From the NCBI RefSeq assembly GCF_002105155.1, contig NW_019029050.1:89437-153436 (forward strand): a stretch of 64,000 nucleotides of DNA, in the 5' to 3' direction. Of the stretch, positions 27,729 through 41,191 are shown in pieces. A model generated the notes under the pieces. It saw nothing but the letters and a program-made list of their open reading frames with translations, did no database searches and had not been told where the DNA came from. Positions within the stretch are counted from its first letter, which is position 1. Each line of letters opens with the position of its first letter. This DNA comes from Lobosporangium transversale. Its lineage: Eukaryota > Mortierellomycota > Mortierellomycetes > Mortierellales > Mortierellaceae. The position numbers and the translations under genes were made by a program.

Positions 27729-30300
27729 TTAAATTTCCCATTTATCAAGCAAGTTATCATAGAAACGTAGACCATTCACAGACTCATCACGGCAAATTAG
27801 ACCGCGTGCCTCCGTCATCTATGAAAGTAAATAAAAATAAAGAAGTATTAGGAGAGTTACTAGTCAAAATCATATATAAATATATAAAGTAAAAAAATAA
27901 AATAATATATATAAGAGCTCCACTTACCAAAAGCTGTTCTTGCGCAAGAACTACACTGATTTGGACAGCGCTCGCAAGCTCGATTGCATCAAGGCTAGAA
28001 CCGGGAGGTAAGTTCTTGATACGACTTAAAATCGACTCTGAAACCTCATCATTGCTATATCGAGATAATGTCTGAAGAACCAGTAATCCGCTATCAAATT
28101 TCCTCAATCGTAAAGGCAAATTTAGTTCTGGGAACAACTGGCATGCTGTATGAAGATCCTTAGGTGAAATGAGCTCTGAAATAAAGAAAATAATATATAA
28201 AATAAAAAATTAGTGAAACTGAAAGGCTTTCTTTCCCTTTCTTATCATTAAAATTTAAAATATCTCATGTCCATTACCAACGCCTCGAGCACGATTGAAG
28301 ACACAATAGACATCCATAAGACTCATGGTCCCTCCTTCACGCTCAACTACAGGCAGAATAAACTCAAAGAGTTCGCGTGCAAGCTCCTTATGGAAAACAA
28401 CACCAGCAGTATCCCTGAAAGAAAGAAGGGAAAAAATGAGTAAGAAAAGGCTCTGGATGAATTTGATCCGCCACAGAGAAAAAAGAAAAAAAAACAATAG
28501 GTAGTAATAACAGGAAATGCCCTACTTAGTGACAGGCGCTGCAATACCCATACTAAGCAAATAAGCTTTAAATGTTGCAGTCTCCTCATTATTCATTGTA
28601 TTAGATTTTGCAAGTCCCTTCGATATGTTTTCTGCCAAAGTCACCATTTCTGCAGCTTTGTCTATCAACGCCTCAAGATCCTGAAATGCCTGCGAAAGCG
28701 TTTCATCTGTCGCTTTTTGGTTCGTCTCTACAGAACGCATGATCCCGCCTAGAAATGAATGAAAATGATAAGATTAAGATCAGGGCTCAAAAGTCCTAAA
28801 AATTTCTCCTTTGTGCGCTATCATAATTATCAAACGTAATGAACTTACTGATACCGCCAACTTTAATGACGGGAGTTGGCGCTGCATTTGAATTCAAGGC
28901 CAAAGCCATAGTCCTGTCTTCTGGCTGCTGTTTCGGTATTGACTTTTGAAGAAATGAAGTGGATTGTCGTTAAAAAAAGCAGTTTACTGTCCTGAAACCG
29001 CTCATGATATATATATATATACTTTTTTTTTTAAAAAAAAAAAGGTTATTGTGTAATGTGTCATACCTCCCAAGCTTTTGCTGACATGGCTGCTTTTAGA
29101 AGAGTATGAAAGGCACCACTCCCGCCTCCCCTAAAGGACAGCTTAACGCTATTGGCGTCCTCTGATGACTTCGTTACACTTCCTGAATAGAGACTGGTCA
29201 CAGATGTAAGGAATTTCCCGGCCCCTAATCCTTTTCCAGTACTCACGTCTGATGCTGGAAGATTACTAGCAGAACCATTCATGGCGGATGGGATGGAGGA
29301 CGATGAAGAAGATCCAACGTCAATTGTCGAGGGGAGCTGTCGAATCGATCGCTGGTGCTGCTCCTGACGATCCAACATAAAAGCAATCGATTGTGGGTCC
29401 TGAAGCTCCGTCTGGCATATTTCACATTGGATCATGAAGGGATCATTGTGGAATGTGCACGCTGGACAAGCGATCCCCGGCGCTGCATCATCGCCACCGC
29501 CTGCTTTGTTATGAGGATGGCTGCTTAGGTCCTTGGGTGCATTCAGCAGAAATGAATCCGATACTGGGGCCTTTACAACATGAGTGTTTTCGTCTCTCGC
29601 TGGCTTTTTGACGCCACACACGGCGCACTTAATAAGACTCCCTTCATTGCTGTGGTAGCATATTTTGCATACCCATGAGGGCTGAGATTTCAGGGATAGA
29701 GCGCCAAGCGTTTTATCCAGTCCAGATACCCCGGAAATTGCATCCTGATTAGATAACGCATGCAAATCTACATTGGAAGGTCGCGGGTAGAGCTCCAATG
29801 TAATTTTAGGCGATGATGACATGAACCCGCCCTATTAACGATGCAACATGGATAAACCATGGCTGTTAAAATAAAGGAGTTCGTACAAAACGTCGAATAA
29901 ATGAAATTGCTAGAACACCTATGCAGGCTGAATTTATCCTACATAATGATGTATACCATGAATGAAGCGTAATGGCAGTCCAATTGATTTCCTGACAGGG
30001 TCTTTGCTATCAATATATAGAATGCGATGGTTGGTTAAGTAGACAGTGCCGTTAGGATAATCCTCTGCTTTGATACGACTATCATTTTAGAAAAAAAAAA
30101 AGAATAGAAATCTCAAGATGAAATTAGTAAAGCTTTGTACTCTTTCAGGCTATCTCAGCCGTGTCAAAAAACTATCGTAGTATCATAGAGACTTGCCCAT
30201 CATAAAGTCCAACTTGATCTTGCGTGGCTTGAATTATCTCCTGCGGTCCGGGAACAGGGCGATGAGAAGGAGTGAGTTGGATGGGATCCCAGCGGTCCAT
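27729..30300 (-). CDS. VPS36: ESCRT-II subunit VPS36
   Basis: VPS36 binds ubiquitinated cargo and PI3P on endosomes as part of ESCRT-II. The start is at 30300 (MDRWDPIQLTPSHRPVPGPQ), the beginning of the GLUE domain, which continues over introns to 29,061-29,822. That exon holds two Npl4-type zinc fingers inserted in GLUE, as in yeast: WVCKICYHSN-x6-CAVCG and IACPACTFHND-x6-CEICQ. The winged-helix (EAP45) part follows in five short exons: DLEALIDKAAEMVTLAENI, FELILPVVEREGGTMSLMDV, LCVFNRARGVG (approximate order) and PELNLPLRLRKFDSGLLVLQ. It ends ESVNGLRFYDNLLDKWEI, TAA 27729-27731. It is divergent from DPH6 (start at 30584), with 283 bases between. Confidence 0.92.
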
Positions 30301-30583
30301 GAGCTAGTCAAGTTGTATGCCTACTGTCTGGCGGTGTAACAATACAGAAAACGTCTTTTGGTTTGGTCGCTGTTCTTAGTCGAGTCTTTGGTTTCGTCTT
30401 ATTGATGGTGGGAATTTGAGGTCTAGGTAAATGTGTCTGACAAGAAATGTATGCATGAATGTCAAGTGTGACACCAAAAGGAAGCTGGTTGGTGTGACTG
30501 TTGCAGCGAGAAATAAGCTTCCATGCCCGTTCCTGTGGTTATCGTTTCCTGGATCCTTTCCATTCATCCTTTTGCATTGCAAT
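30301..30583. promoter_or_regulatory. Divergent promoter region VPS36 / DPH6
   Basis: The 283 bases between opposite start codons contain no other gene I can support. Position alone indicates a shared upstream region. No specific operator is visible. Confidence 0.45.
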
Positions 30584-31421
30584 ATGGACTCTAGAAAGAG
30601 GGCTGCCGTCTCATTTACTGGTGGAAAGGATTGCACTTTGGCCTTGTCTATGACTAGGTCTACGCATGATGTTGTTTTACTTGTCACCTTCGGCCCTAAG
30701 AACTTCACATCTTTCAAAGCCCACTCACTCGAGTTTATTCAACTTCAGGCGAAGGCATTGGACATTCCACATATCCTAATTGAGGTTGGGGAAGAAGGAA
30801 AGACACATCTCCAATGCTACCGTGAACAGATCGAACGAATCAAACAAGAATATAATCTTAATCTTTTAGTTACAGGTAATTCTTTTTTTTTATAGAAATG
30901 ATCAAGGTATAGTTTATCGCCGTACATAATTGATTGGATCCACAATCCTTACAAATAATCAATTATGACAGTTATGGACATGAAACTAATATCTTATGTC
31001 CTCCGTTGTAGGCGATATTCTCAATGTCTGTGATAACTTCATGGCCAGGGCAACAGAGGGTATTATTGAGTTATCCTGTCCGATCTGGGCCATTGATCGC
31101 CATAGACTTTTGGACACACTCTTTGAACGTCAATTCCAACTGCTCATAACCTGTGCTTCAATTAAAAAACTGGGTAATGATGAGGATTTGGCTAGGAAAT
31201 TCGTTGGGTCACGACTGACACCGGAGTTTGTGACAAGTATACTTGAGCCCAGGGAAAATGAGGTCGATATGGGAGGCGAGCTAGGTGAATTTCATACAAT
31301 GGTCCTTACTGTCCCTGAACTGTACAATGGATACCATATAGAATTTGATGGCCATCAGGTTGTTGAAGGCGAGTTTATGTATATGGCCTTTGACAATATC
31401 AGGCTAGTCCGGGATACGTAA
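30584..31421 (+). CDS. DPH6: Diphthine-ammonia ligase DPH6
   Basis: Dph6 uses ATP and ammonia to amidate diphthine on translation elongation factor 2, the last step of diphthamide synthesis. MDSRKRAAVSFTGGKDCTLAL carries the PP-loop of N-type ATP pyrophosphatases (TGGKDC for the usual SGGKDS). The first exon ends at a GT following LLVT (about 30,874); the second begins GDILNVCDNFMARATEG (about 31,012). Later signature-like segments are CASIKKLGNDEDLARKF, LGEFHTMVLTVPELYN and MYMAFDNIRLVRDT. Total is about 235 residues. It lacks the C-terminal YjgF-like domains of the yeast protein, as in animal DPH6. The stop is TAA 31419-31421. Confidence 0.9.
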
Positions 31422-31737
31422 AGTTGACAGGAGATCAAGCAATCAACTGTCGATTAGACGCCACCAAAATGCTTTAGACAAACACTCCATCTCAAACCGG
31501 CAGGCACACTCATGCTTACCTCTATAGACTACATGATACAAAAAATTATACTTTTTTTTTTTTTTTTTTTTTTCTAAGCTACGCCCCTTGGGAATGCTTT
31601 CCCGAATCCAATAGATAAATTTTTTGTCCTCCCACTGTGTCTGCTTTTTTTTTTTCTTCTCTTGAAAGGTGTGCCAGTCCTGTTCCTTGTACACCTTCAC
31701 ACCATCTCAGCCTTCGCACTTTGCTTCTTATTTCCCA

Positions 31738-34648
31738 ATGTCGCAGGAGAGTATTTACTCCCAAGGAAGGTATCGCGGTGGAGCCAGTAGCAGATCAGAG
31801 ACGAATAGAAGTAGAAGTAGCACCATCAGCACCATCAGCAAACATGAAAACTACAACACATCCCTAATTTCTTCCCCCTCACAAGACCATGACTCCACAC
31901 ATCCTAAAGCTGAATTGCCTTCAGCTGAATCAACTTCGCTCCTTGGTTCTGTATGGAACTTAGTTCGGGATGCAAAAGAACTGGCTGCAAGAGAAGTGGA
32001 CAAGCTGCTAGAGTCGTTTCCTTACAGGAGCATCTCTAAAGCCAGTACCGCTTCCCAGGTAGACACTCTTCAGGCAGCATACATATAGATAAAAAATGAT
32101 TTTACTGGAGTTGAATGTTCTTACACTCGTTTTTTTATCACCTTCATACCGCTATACCATTATGCTTTACCAGTCAGGGATTCATGATAAAATCAAAACA
32201 CGGGAGTCTTCATTAGCTGTTAAAAAACCTCGGGTTGGCTCAAGCTCTGAACCACCAAAATCGCTTTTAGGACGAGGACCCCCTGTCAAGGTACGAGGAC
32301 AGCACTCATCTCACATCAAAAAAAACCATGCTCTCTCAAGGAAACTACTCAGTTCAGGTTTGTAGCTCACTACATAGCGTGATAGTTGCAATTGAAAAAA
32401 TGTTTTCATTCTAATTTCTCTTTCTATCTTTTTTTTTTTTTTTCTTTATTTTTATTCGATTGTAGATGTCAAAGATCATGTTAACGATGTCTCGCCATCA
32501 GTCCATTTACGCACACCATTGCCCATGTCAAAGCGCGTATCTGGGATCAGTAGTAGCATTGAGCCAATCAAACGAATGCGCCATTCTTCTGAATTTGAAT
32601 TCGAGCTAGAGTCGAGCCCAGAACGATCACCACCCATGCAATATAGAAGAACGCCTTCTTTAAAGCGAGACCTATCAGAGTCTTCCCTGTCTTCTATCCA
32701 GGCTGGGCAAGGCACAATCCATGATTCTGACTGGACATCTTCGGAAGAAAGGCGACGGCAAGAACATATAGATCATAGTGAGTACACCGCAAAGAAACAC
32801 GATCGAGATACGGAGTCTAGTCCTAGACCAAATTCTAGTCCAACGCCATCCATAACATCTATGGCTAGATCACTGTCCATTGTTAGCCATTCTCATGCGC
32901 ACACAGACTTGCCTCATCGGCCACATAGTCGGCAACGGCTTCACGCACCACACAGACGACGGCCTCACTATGTCCATCATCAGCGTCACAACTCAAACAC
33001 TTCGCCTGTGAGGAATTCACTTTTAGGAGGTCCACTAGAAGCAACTAGTAGCCATGATGACTTTATAGAGCCAGTACCAGCACCAGTAGCAATATACCCA
33101 TCCTCACCATCTATTAGTCGCGAAGGATCTGCCATAGAGGGCAAAATTGATTCGATGCCAATGCTTTCATCTACATCCACAACTGTAGGCTCTATGAATA
33201 ACCCATTCGTTGTGACTAAAGGGCTATCACCATTACCACCATCACTCCTTGCTGACACCACGCCTGAGAGAACTAGCGGGTCGCCTAAAATATCGTCCAC
33301 TCCCGATAATGACAAGCTTCAAGAGTTACAACATGAGCTAGCTTTAATCAAAGAACAGGTATATGGCGGCTGAACTCTTTCTGATATTGCAAACTATCAG
33401 AAGACGTCATGGTACTAACGTTTATGACGTCTACAATTGAATGGTTTCCTAGCTGGCATCATTAGTATCCGCTCGGAATGGTGAAATAGGACGGACGCAG
33501 TCATCACCGGCTTACCTCAATTCCTCAAATCCTCCGCCACCGCCACCCCCACCGCCATTACAATCCAATCAAATCAATCCAAAAAAATGGTCGCCTCCAA
33601 ACAATCAAGCAAGCCTCTCAATGATGCAAGTTCTGAAAGAGTTGAGCTCTTCAAAAGTTCAGTTGAGGAAAACTGGCAGCCCATTTGTGAGGTAAGGGGC
33701 TGTCTCAAACGCCATACATGAAGAAGCATTCATATAGCTATAGAGATGTACACTCAATAACGGTCGACCATAGAGTAAAGAGGAACACTTTTGTAAAAGT
33801 AACATTAAATTTTTACTGTTTATATTAGTCAAATTTCAGCGGCCGTGGATGGCGCATCTTCATCTGGATACACTAGTCTTGCTATACGCTCAAAAGACGA
33901 ATTGGTGGCAGGACCAAATAAGTCTAGCAGCCCTACTACGCCTATACCATCGACTTCTATAAATTCAATATCAAAATCCTTTCCATCGAAAATGAATCCT
34001 AATACTAACCCAGCAACGTCTATCGAGAGCAAAGAAGATGACTATATTCACACTACAATTGTCAAGGACCCTCAATGGCCCAGTTCAGTAACATTACGAA
34101 AGGCTAACTCTCGGTTGGATCAAGCTGGCAGGGAACTACTGGTTGGAAACAAACTTGGCAGAGAGCAGACGATAGATTTGTTTTCACCATATCCAAGAAC
34201 ATACAATGGCAAGTACACGGATGACCCCGAATCTTTTGATCCGTCACCTTCCTCTTCCAGAGGCTCAAATAGGACGCAGAATATAGCTAATAACGACAGC
34301 TCACCAAACATACCAAGTGGAAGTTTCAAAAAAAATTCAACCACACCCACCAACACAACAGCAATAATAGATTCTAATGGCCGCACACGGGCAAGACCCC
34401 CCTTGACCATAAATAAGAACGCTAGACCTGCACATCCACGAACTCGTAAGATTCAGCGTTCCATGACAGATCCAATGCAATTGACCCAACATTTGCAGCC
34501 TTTGAATGCTAAAGAGCCTAACGGGTCAAGGAAACATGTCTCATTTGAATCCGCGGAGGAAGGCGAGGATGAGACTGACGATTTTAACAAAGATAACCAT
34601 AGATGGTTTCGGGGACCAGACATTGATAGTTGGCGTGTTGGCAGTTGA
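31738..34648 (+). CDS. Largely disordered protein with MTFR1-like segments
   Basis: Five exons join in frame: 31738-32058, 32174-32357, 32466-33357, 33453-33691 and 33829-34648, about 820 residues. Most is S/T/P/R-rich and probably disordered. Three ordered segments occur in the same order as in animal mitochondrial fission regulators (MTFR1/FAM54): a short coiled coil (LQELQHELALIKEQLASLV), a run of nine prolines, then SMMQVLKELSSSKVQLRKTG, which resembles the MTFR/WH2-like motif. An N-terminal segment SLLGSVWNLVRDAKELAARE is amphipathic. The C-terminus has an acidic stretch and ends FRGPDIDSWRVGS. The MTFR1 link is an inference from motif order; an actin-binding WH2/formin-like role is the alternative. 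Confidence 0.6.
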
Positions 34649-34869
34649 AAGTATTTGTATAATATAAGTTCTTTTCTTTTCCAATGTAAGATCAGACGAT
34701 GTTATATTGTGAGTTATGAAGCCGCCTCAATAGTGCGCGAGCCATTGGATAGCTAATACTAGTTTGAAGGTTTATTGTATTTTTGGCTGTATTCGAGGGT
34801 GTTGACTATTCAGGGTGCTTGTTTATGTCCCCTGTTTCTATCCATGCATAGGAGGAGTGCTGGCTTCCA

Positions 34870-34922
34870 TGGATCGAATGTCTTTTTTCTTTTTCTTTTT
34901 CTTTTTCTTTTTCTTTTTTTTT
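34870..34922. repeat. TTTTTC tandem tract at ARPC3 3' end
   Basis: Tandem CTTTTT units followed by a T-run up to the ARPC3 stop. On the ARPC3 transcript strand it is an A/G-rich 3' UTR. Confidence 0.8.
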
Positions 34923-35101
34923 TTACAATGATTTGTTCATGAACTTTCTCTTTTGGAAGCACATCCACCACTTTCCTGGCTTGTCGTTCTCGTAAATGCG
35001 GTTAGGAAGACGTACAGCCATCTCTTGACGCAGCTGAGACAAATACTGACGCAAAAGATCTATAACGGATATGAAAGGATTTGTGTCGGTATTGTTTAGG
35101 G

Positions 35102-35139
<38 letters not shown>

Positions 35140-35862
35140 CCTATTCCGATGATCCGAGTCGAAAACTTACCGGCATCTGTTTTGTTTGTAGGAGCTGGGT
35201 AGAGAGCATTCAAAGGAAAAGTAGCATCGCCAGGAATAGCAAAGTTACCCAAAGCCAAAGTACCAAGAATCTTTTCAGCTTCTCTTAAGCTGGGGTTCCT
35301 TGTAAGCTTACCGAGACACTCTGTGATGTAGAGAATGAGGTAGATCAAGAGACGGTCTGCGTCGCCTTTGATCTCAAAGTTCCTGAACAAAACATTGGCG
35401 CGGAACAAGTTCAAAGCTTCGTCAATGATGTCTTCAGCATTCGCATCGGCTAAGTAAAATATAATAGTAAAAAAAAAGAAAGAGAGAATAATCAATAAAA
35501 AAGAGGCTTTATCATCATTTATAATAGATAATATTGCCGAGAGCAATTGTTTAGTCAACTTTTGAGTAAACGTACCAATAGGAGCAGGACCACGAACGCG
35601 AGTTTTGATGGGTAAGAAGGCTATGCCTCCGATGGAGCGAAGGTCTGTTACTTCATTAAAAGAGGAGTGATATGCCTATTTTATTGTTCAAAGTCATGCT
35701 TTATTGGTTATTCATTCTTCGTTCTTTTTTATTTTACTGACTGGCTTGCAGTCACTGCAAATTCAGCCTCCATCCTTGACGCGCTCATAGGTTTTAAAGC
35801 CTCATTTCTTTTTTTTTTTACAAAAGGATGGAGAATGAGCATGCTGTATCGCTTACAGGCAT
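34923..35862 (-). CDS. ARC18: Arp2/3 complex subunit ARPC3 (p21-Arc)
   Basis: ARPC3 is the 21-kDa subunit of the Arp2/3 actin-nucleating complex. Exons on the minus strand are 35862-35857 (only six bases, ATGCCT), 35675-35576, 35449-35171 and 35059-34923. They join to give MPAYHSSFNEVTDLRS, GGIAFLPIKTRVRGPAP, EDIIDEALNLFRANVLFRNF, DRLLIYLILYITECLGKL and DKPGKWWMCFQKRKFMNKSL, all matching the family along its full length (about 175 residues). The two-codon first exon is supported by a good GTAAGC donor and by the conserved start MPAYHS. The intron near 35,110 has a long T-tract on the coding strand. Confidence 0.94.
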
Positions 35863-36420
35863 GATGTATCAAAGCGAGGAAGGACGCTGTAGATGGAATT
35901 AAAATTGGTTTTTTTTTAAAACAGCGTCCTAGCAAATGCGAAGGGGTGGGTGATGAAGAATTGATGGGAAGTGGGAAAGAGGAACAGGCTTTGCAAACGG
36001 TGTCCCAGACGGGCGTTTTTTATTGGGAGAAATACGTCACAAGTGAGTTTGGTTCAGGGATCGATTCCCAAGGTAAGCAAAAAAGAAAAAATTAACAATT
36101 GCCAACTAAACGATAAACACTGCGGTAAAAAAGGGAGCCTTTACAATCTGTTTTTTTTTTTTTTTTTTTTTTTTTTTTCCCTATTAACATCTAATTCTCT
36201 TTCCTTTTTTTTTTTTTTTTTTTTTTTTTTCTTCTCTCTCTCTCTCTCTCTCGTTTCTTTTTTTCTCTTTCCCCTCCAATACATTTCAGTCAGTCTTTCA
36301 GCGTTATAGACATTGTAAGTCCTACTAAGCTGATGATCTGAAAGCTTATATGTCCCTCGCACTAACCTACAAAAAGAAAAACGTGGAAAAAAAAATAACC
36401 TTTGAATTGCCCCTGCCTGC

Positions 36421-36455
<35 letters not shown>

Positions 36456-36600
36456 CATGTGTTCTCTGTATAACAAACCTCCATCAGCAATCTTTTACTT
36501 TTTTTGTTATAACACTGGTAATAACAAAGAACACTTGAATTAGCCATTTAGGAGCCATCAACAACAACAACAACAAAAATAGTGGAAACAATTTAAGCTA

Positions 36601-38521
36601 ATGATCGCTGAAGATCCTAATGCTCAAGAGGATGTCAACTCCTCAGCCTCGTTTGCACGTTCACTTGCGTCTGCTCCGTTGGACACTGCAAATACAATCC
36701 ATAATATCAGTGTAGCACTAGGTAGTAATCAGGTGCAGGGCAAGGACACAGATGTACTCATGATGGATCCCAATTTTGGTAACCAACAGCCCGAGTCCCA
36801 TATGGCTGTAGCAGAGCTATTGGTCTCTCTCTCGCACAGCTCAAATGTGTAAAGCATCAGAGTAAAAAAAAGAAAAGAAAAAGAAAAAGAAAAAGAAACA
36901 AAGGCTACGTATTTGATTGTATAATATTAACATGCATCGTTTGTGAGACGAATACTGAAATCGAGGTTTCTACCCACTACCCTTTATCGTTGTTGCTGTT
37001 ACTTTTCTTTTTATTCTAATAGTCAACCTGAGTCTGGCTCCGATCCCGCTCCTTCTTCGATTACTACAACTCAATTGGAAAATACAGGAGAATCTTCTCA
37101 ACCTTCGCCGGTGTACAGGAACGCCGTTGACTACTTGGAAGCAGTTAAAAGGGCGTATATCACCAGGGATCAAAAAGTTTATGCGCAATTTTTAGATTCT
37201 CTGGCGCAATATCATAGTGGAATGTAAGTCAGGCACTAGCTGAAAAACTTTCAAGTGGCAAAGAAATATAGTATAAGCCAGGAACATCTCATAGCTGATC
37301 TGATTATACTCTTATTTATTACGTTCCTTAGCATTCCATTGGGTCAACTTGTCCAAACTGTAATGGGTTTGTTCCAAGATCAGCCAGAGCTGCTCATGGG
37401 CTTCAAAGACTTCCTTCCAGAAGCACAAAGTTTAATGAATAATTTAGTTCCGGTAATTATCCCGCGTCTTATCCTAAATGCTCTGGTCCTATTACATGAA
37501 ATTTCATATTGACATTTACTCGTATGTTTTCTTCAATCTCGGCCCGTTATAAAAAAATCGCCCCAATAGCCCATGATGTACTCAGAATATGGGAATCGGA
37601 TAACACCAGCACATTCGGATATGCCACCAAATATTTCGATATCTGGTATGATCCACAATCGTTTTCAGATAGTTCGCACGTCTCATCTTTGATTGTATCA
37701 TAATCAGCATGGACTCTAATTTTAAAATATATATCTTGGATCACATTAGGCTTCAAACGTGCACGGGAATTAAATGAATTCTGGAGCGGGGATGCAGCAA
37801 CAGTTTTTTTGAGCCAAGTCAAGGAGCGATCACAACTGGAGCCAGATATGTACCAGCACATGATTACTTTGCTCCGCAAATTCCAAAAGGACCATTCATA
37901 TTCATCAGTATGTTGGATGGATTGACTCCAATGATAAAAATAAACGCCCTTTTATATATATGAGAAGGTAATCAATGGGCTAATCCCTTTTTCTGGTTTC
38001 TTTCTTTAGCTCTACTTCTATATGTCGATCATCCTACGGTACCACCCACATCTTCTTCAACGCTTTCAGAAATTCTTACCCGCCGTACCCAATGACACAG
38101 AAGTAACTGAGCCCAAAGTCATTTCAAAAGCGCCACCAGAAGAGCTTGTTATCTCCACAGACTTTATCGAGGCCAAAAATTTTGTACAAACTGTCAAGGT
38201 ATGTATCAAATAGTCAGAGGCCAAGTTTACAGACTGCTTATATGTCGATATGATCATTTGAATTCACATCCTAATAATTACCATTTATATCGTTAACCAC
38301 AAAAAAAAAAGCTTGAAGCCAAAAATGAAATGTCAATGTATGATCGCTTTATTGCAGCGCTACAAAAATATCAAAAAACAGGCTGGACCATTGATCAGGT
38401 TTACTCTGAAGTATCTCTAATCTTCTGGAATAATCCTGAGTTGCTCCAAGGATTCAAGAAGTTTATCTCCAGCGTTTCTCAAAATGATACTTCTTCGTTA
38501 AATAGACGATATGTTAAATAG
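36601..38521 (+). CDS. Sin3-like protein made of PAH (paired amphipathic helix) repeats
   Basis: Exon 1 (MIAEDPNAQEDVNSSAS) ends at AATGT|gtaaag and joins QPESGSDPAPSS at about 37,021. Three PAH repeats follow, each a helix-loop-helix bearing the typical F-x-D/P-Q-P-E-L-L-x-G-F-x-x-F-L-P core. PAH1 is VDYLEAVKRAY...DQPELLMGFKDFLPEA, PAH2 is FWSGDAATVFLSQVK...HPHLLQRFQKFLPAV, and PAH3 is MYDRFIAALQKYQ...NNPELLQGFKKFISSV. PAH domains in Sin3 bind repressors and scaffold histone deacetylase complexes. This protein ends soon after PAH3 (RRYVK, TAG 38519-38521), so it lacks the Sin3 HDAC-interaction domain: it may be a decoy or adaptor. The 5' UTR has a CAACAACAA stretch. Roughly six exons; the junctions between 37,460 and 37,750 are uncertain. 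Confidence 0.75.
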
Positions 38522-38733
38522 CTGAATGGTCGTGCACACAAATAATAAATGTTTGCATAGACAGTCACAAAGGCTAGAGTCCCAGGTGACGTGGCTAATG
38601 TATACGAAGGACGCGAAAGGACGCGCAAGAATATCTCTGTGACATTACATTCTCTTCTTAACCTTTTCAAATACATCCATCGTCTTCAAACTTGCCCCCA
38701 TTTACCTCTTTTTTTATTTTCCTCAGCAGATAA

Positions 38734-40070
<1,337 letters not shown>

Positions 40071-40141
40071 AGAAACAATTACAATCGAACATAAACATAT
40101 ATCCGATTCACGAATAAAGTGGCATATATTTGTCTCCAAAG

Positions 40142-40196
40142 GTTTTTTTTTTTTTTTTTTTTAATTAGCTAGCGCTGCCTATAAACTAGTTAGAGC

Positions 40197-40247
<51 letters not shown>
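40142..40247. repeat. Long T-tract / T-A homopolymer palindrome between convergent genes
   Basis: A run of about 20 T (from 40,142), then about 29 T directly followed by about 19 A (40,200-40,247). The T-A junction is a perfect homopolymeric inverted repeat. It lies in the gap between the 3' ends of PUP2 (+) and the ECM15-family gene (-). Confidence 0.85.
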
Positions 40248-40249
<2 letters not shown>

Positions 40250-40334
40250 CTACAAGATCACATTTTGGTGCCCGCTTTTTATATACATATATACAGCTTT
40301 GCTTGTCTCCTAAAATCGATCTTGCTCGTGTAAC

Positions 40335-40639
40335 TTAGGCAGCTCGGTCCTTGGCCAGAATTTCTTGAACCACTTTGACCTTGTCTTCCATGTTCTGTTC
40401 AGCTTTGTCAGTCCTTGTTCCAATACGAATGCTAAAATATTAACGGGGAGTTTAATTTATGAGTCAAAAGAAAAAAAAAAATACGCCCAAGTTTACAAGA
40501 TTTTTTTTTATTACGCAATTTGTTGAAGTTTTAATGTACCTGGTGGAGACTCTTGGGCATCCCATAGCATGAACAGCTTCGTGGCATTCTTTCATAACTC
40601 GACAAACAGCATCCCAGTCACCCTCAATATTCTTTTATT

Positions 40640-40674
<35 letters not shown>

Positions 40675-41191
40675 TAGTAATAGTAATAGTAATAGTAAAA
40701 TTTAACATGGCTTGTTAGCCCTTCTTCCTCCTTCTTCCTCCTTCCCCTTCTTCTAGACTATGAAAGCCGTAATGATTGTTGTTTTTTTACTCGAATTATT
40801 ATACAGTGTACTTACAGTGCCGTAGGAGTGCATGCTAAACTTTAAGCCTAATGAACGATTATCAAAAAAAAAAAAAAAAAAAAAAAAGTAGACTCTCCCT
40901 GAAAATTAGTTTTTACAAAGTTTTCAGGAGTCTAAGAGGAGGAAGAGGAGAGGAAGAGGAGAGGAAAAGGAGAGGAAGAGGGAAGGGGCGTCGAACTTGG
41001 TGTAAATAAAAGAGGAAAAAAAAAAAAAAAAAAAAAAAAAAACGGCTATCGCCGTTATTGAGAACAAAGGGCTTCAAATAAACATAGACGTTACCGCTCT
41101 TTTCAATAACCCGTTGACACTCTGCAATATATTCACTGACTGAGGCAGTGACGCCCATGGGAATAACGCAAAAATCAGCGATTGTGTGCAT
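40335..41191 (-). CDS. ECM15: MTH1187/ECM15 (UPF0045) family thiamine-binding-type protein
   Basis: A small ferredoxin-fold protein; family members bind thiamine-like ligands, and yeast ECM15 has no firmly set role. Exons on the minus strand give MHTIADFCVIPMGVTASVSE with YIAECQRVIEKSG, then LKFSMHSYGT, then NIEGDWDAVCRVMKECHEAV with HAMGCPRVST, and last SIRIGTRTDKAEQNMEDKVK. The end is AKDRAA, TAA 40335-40337. The core matches the family over about 105 residues. All three introns contain T-tracts of 20 or more bases on the coding strand, so most of the gene length is intron. The promoter side (41,256-41,296) holds GAATT/GAATC pentamer repeats. Confidence 0.9.

Noticed and set aside
30376-30717. 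Minus frame of 113 codons opposite DPH6
   Set aside because: Antisense shadow of the DPH6 first exon.
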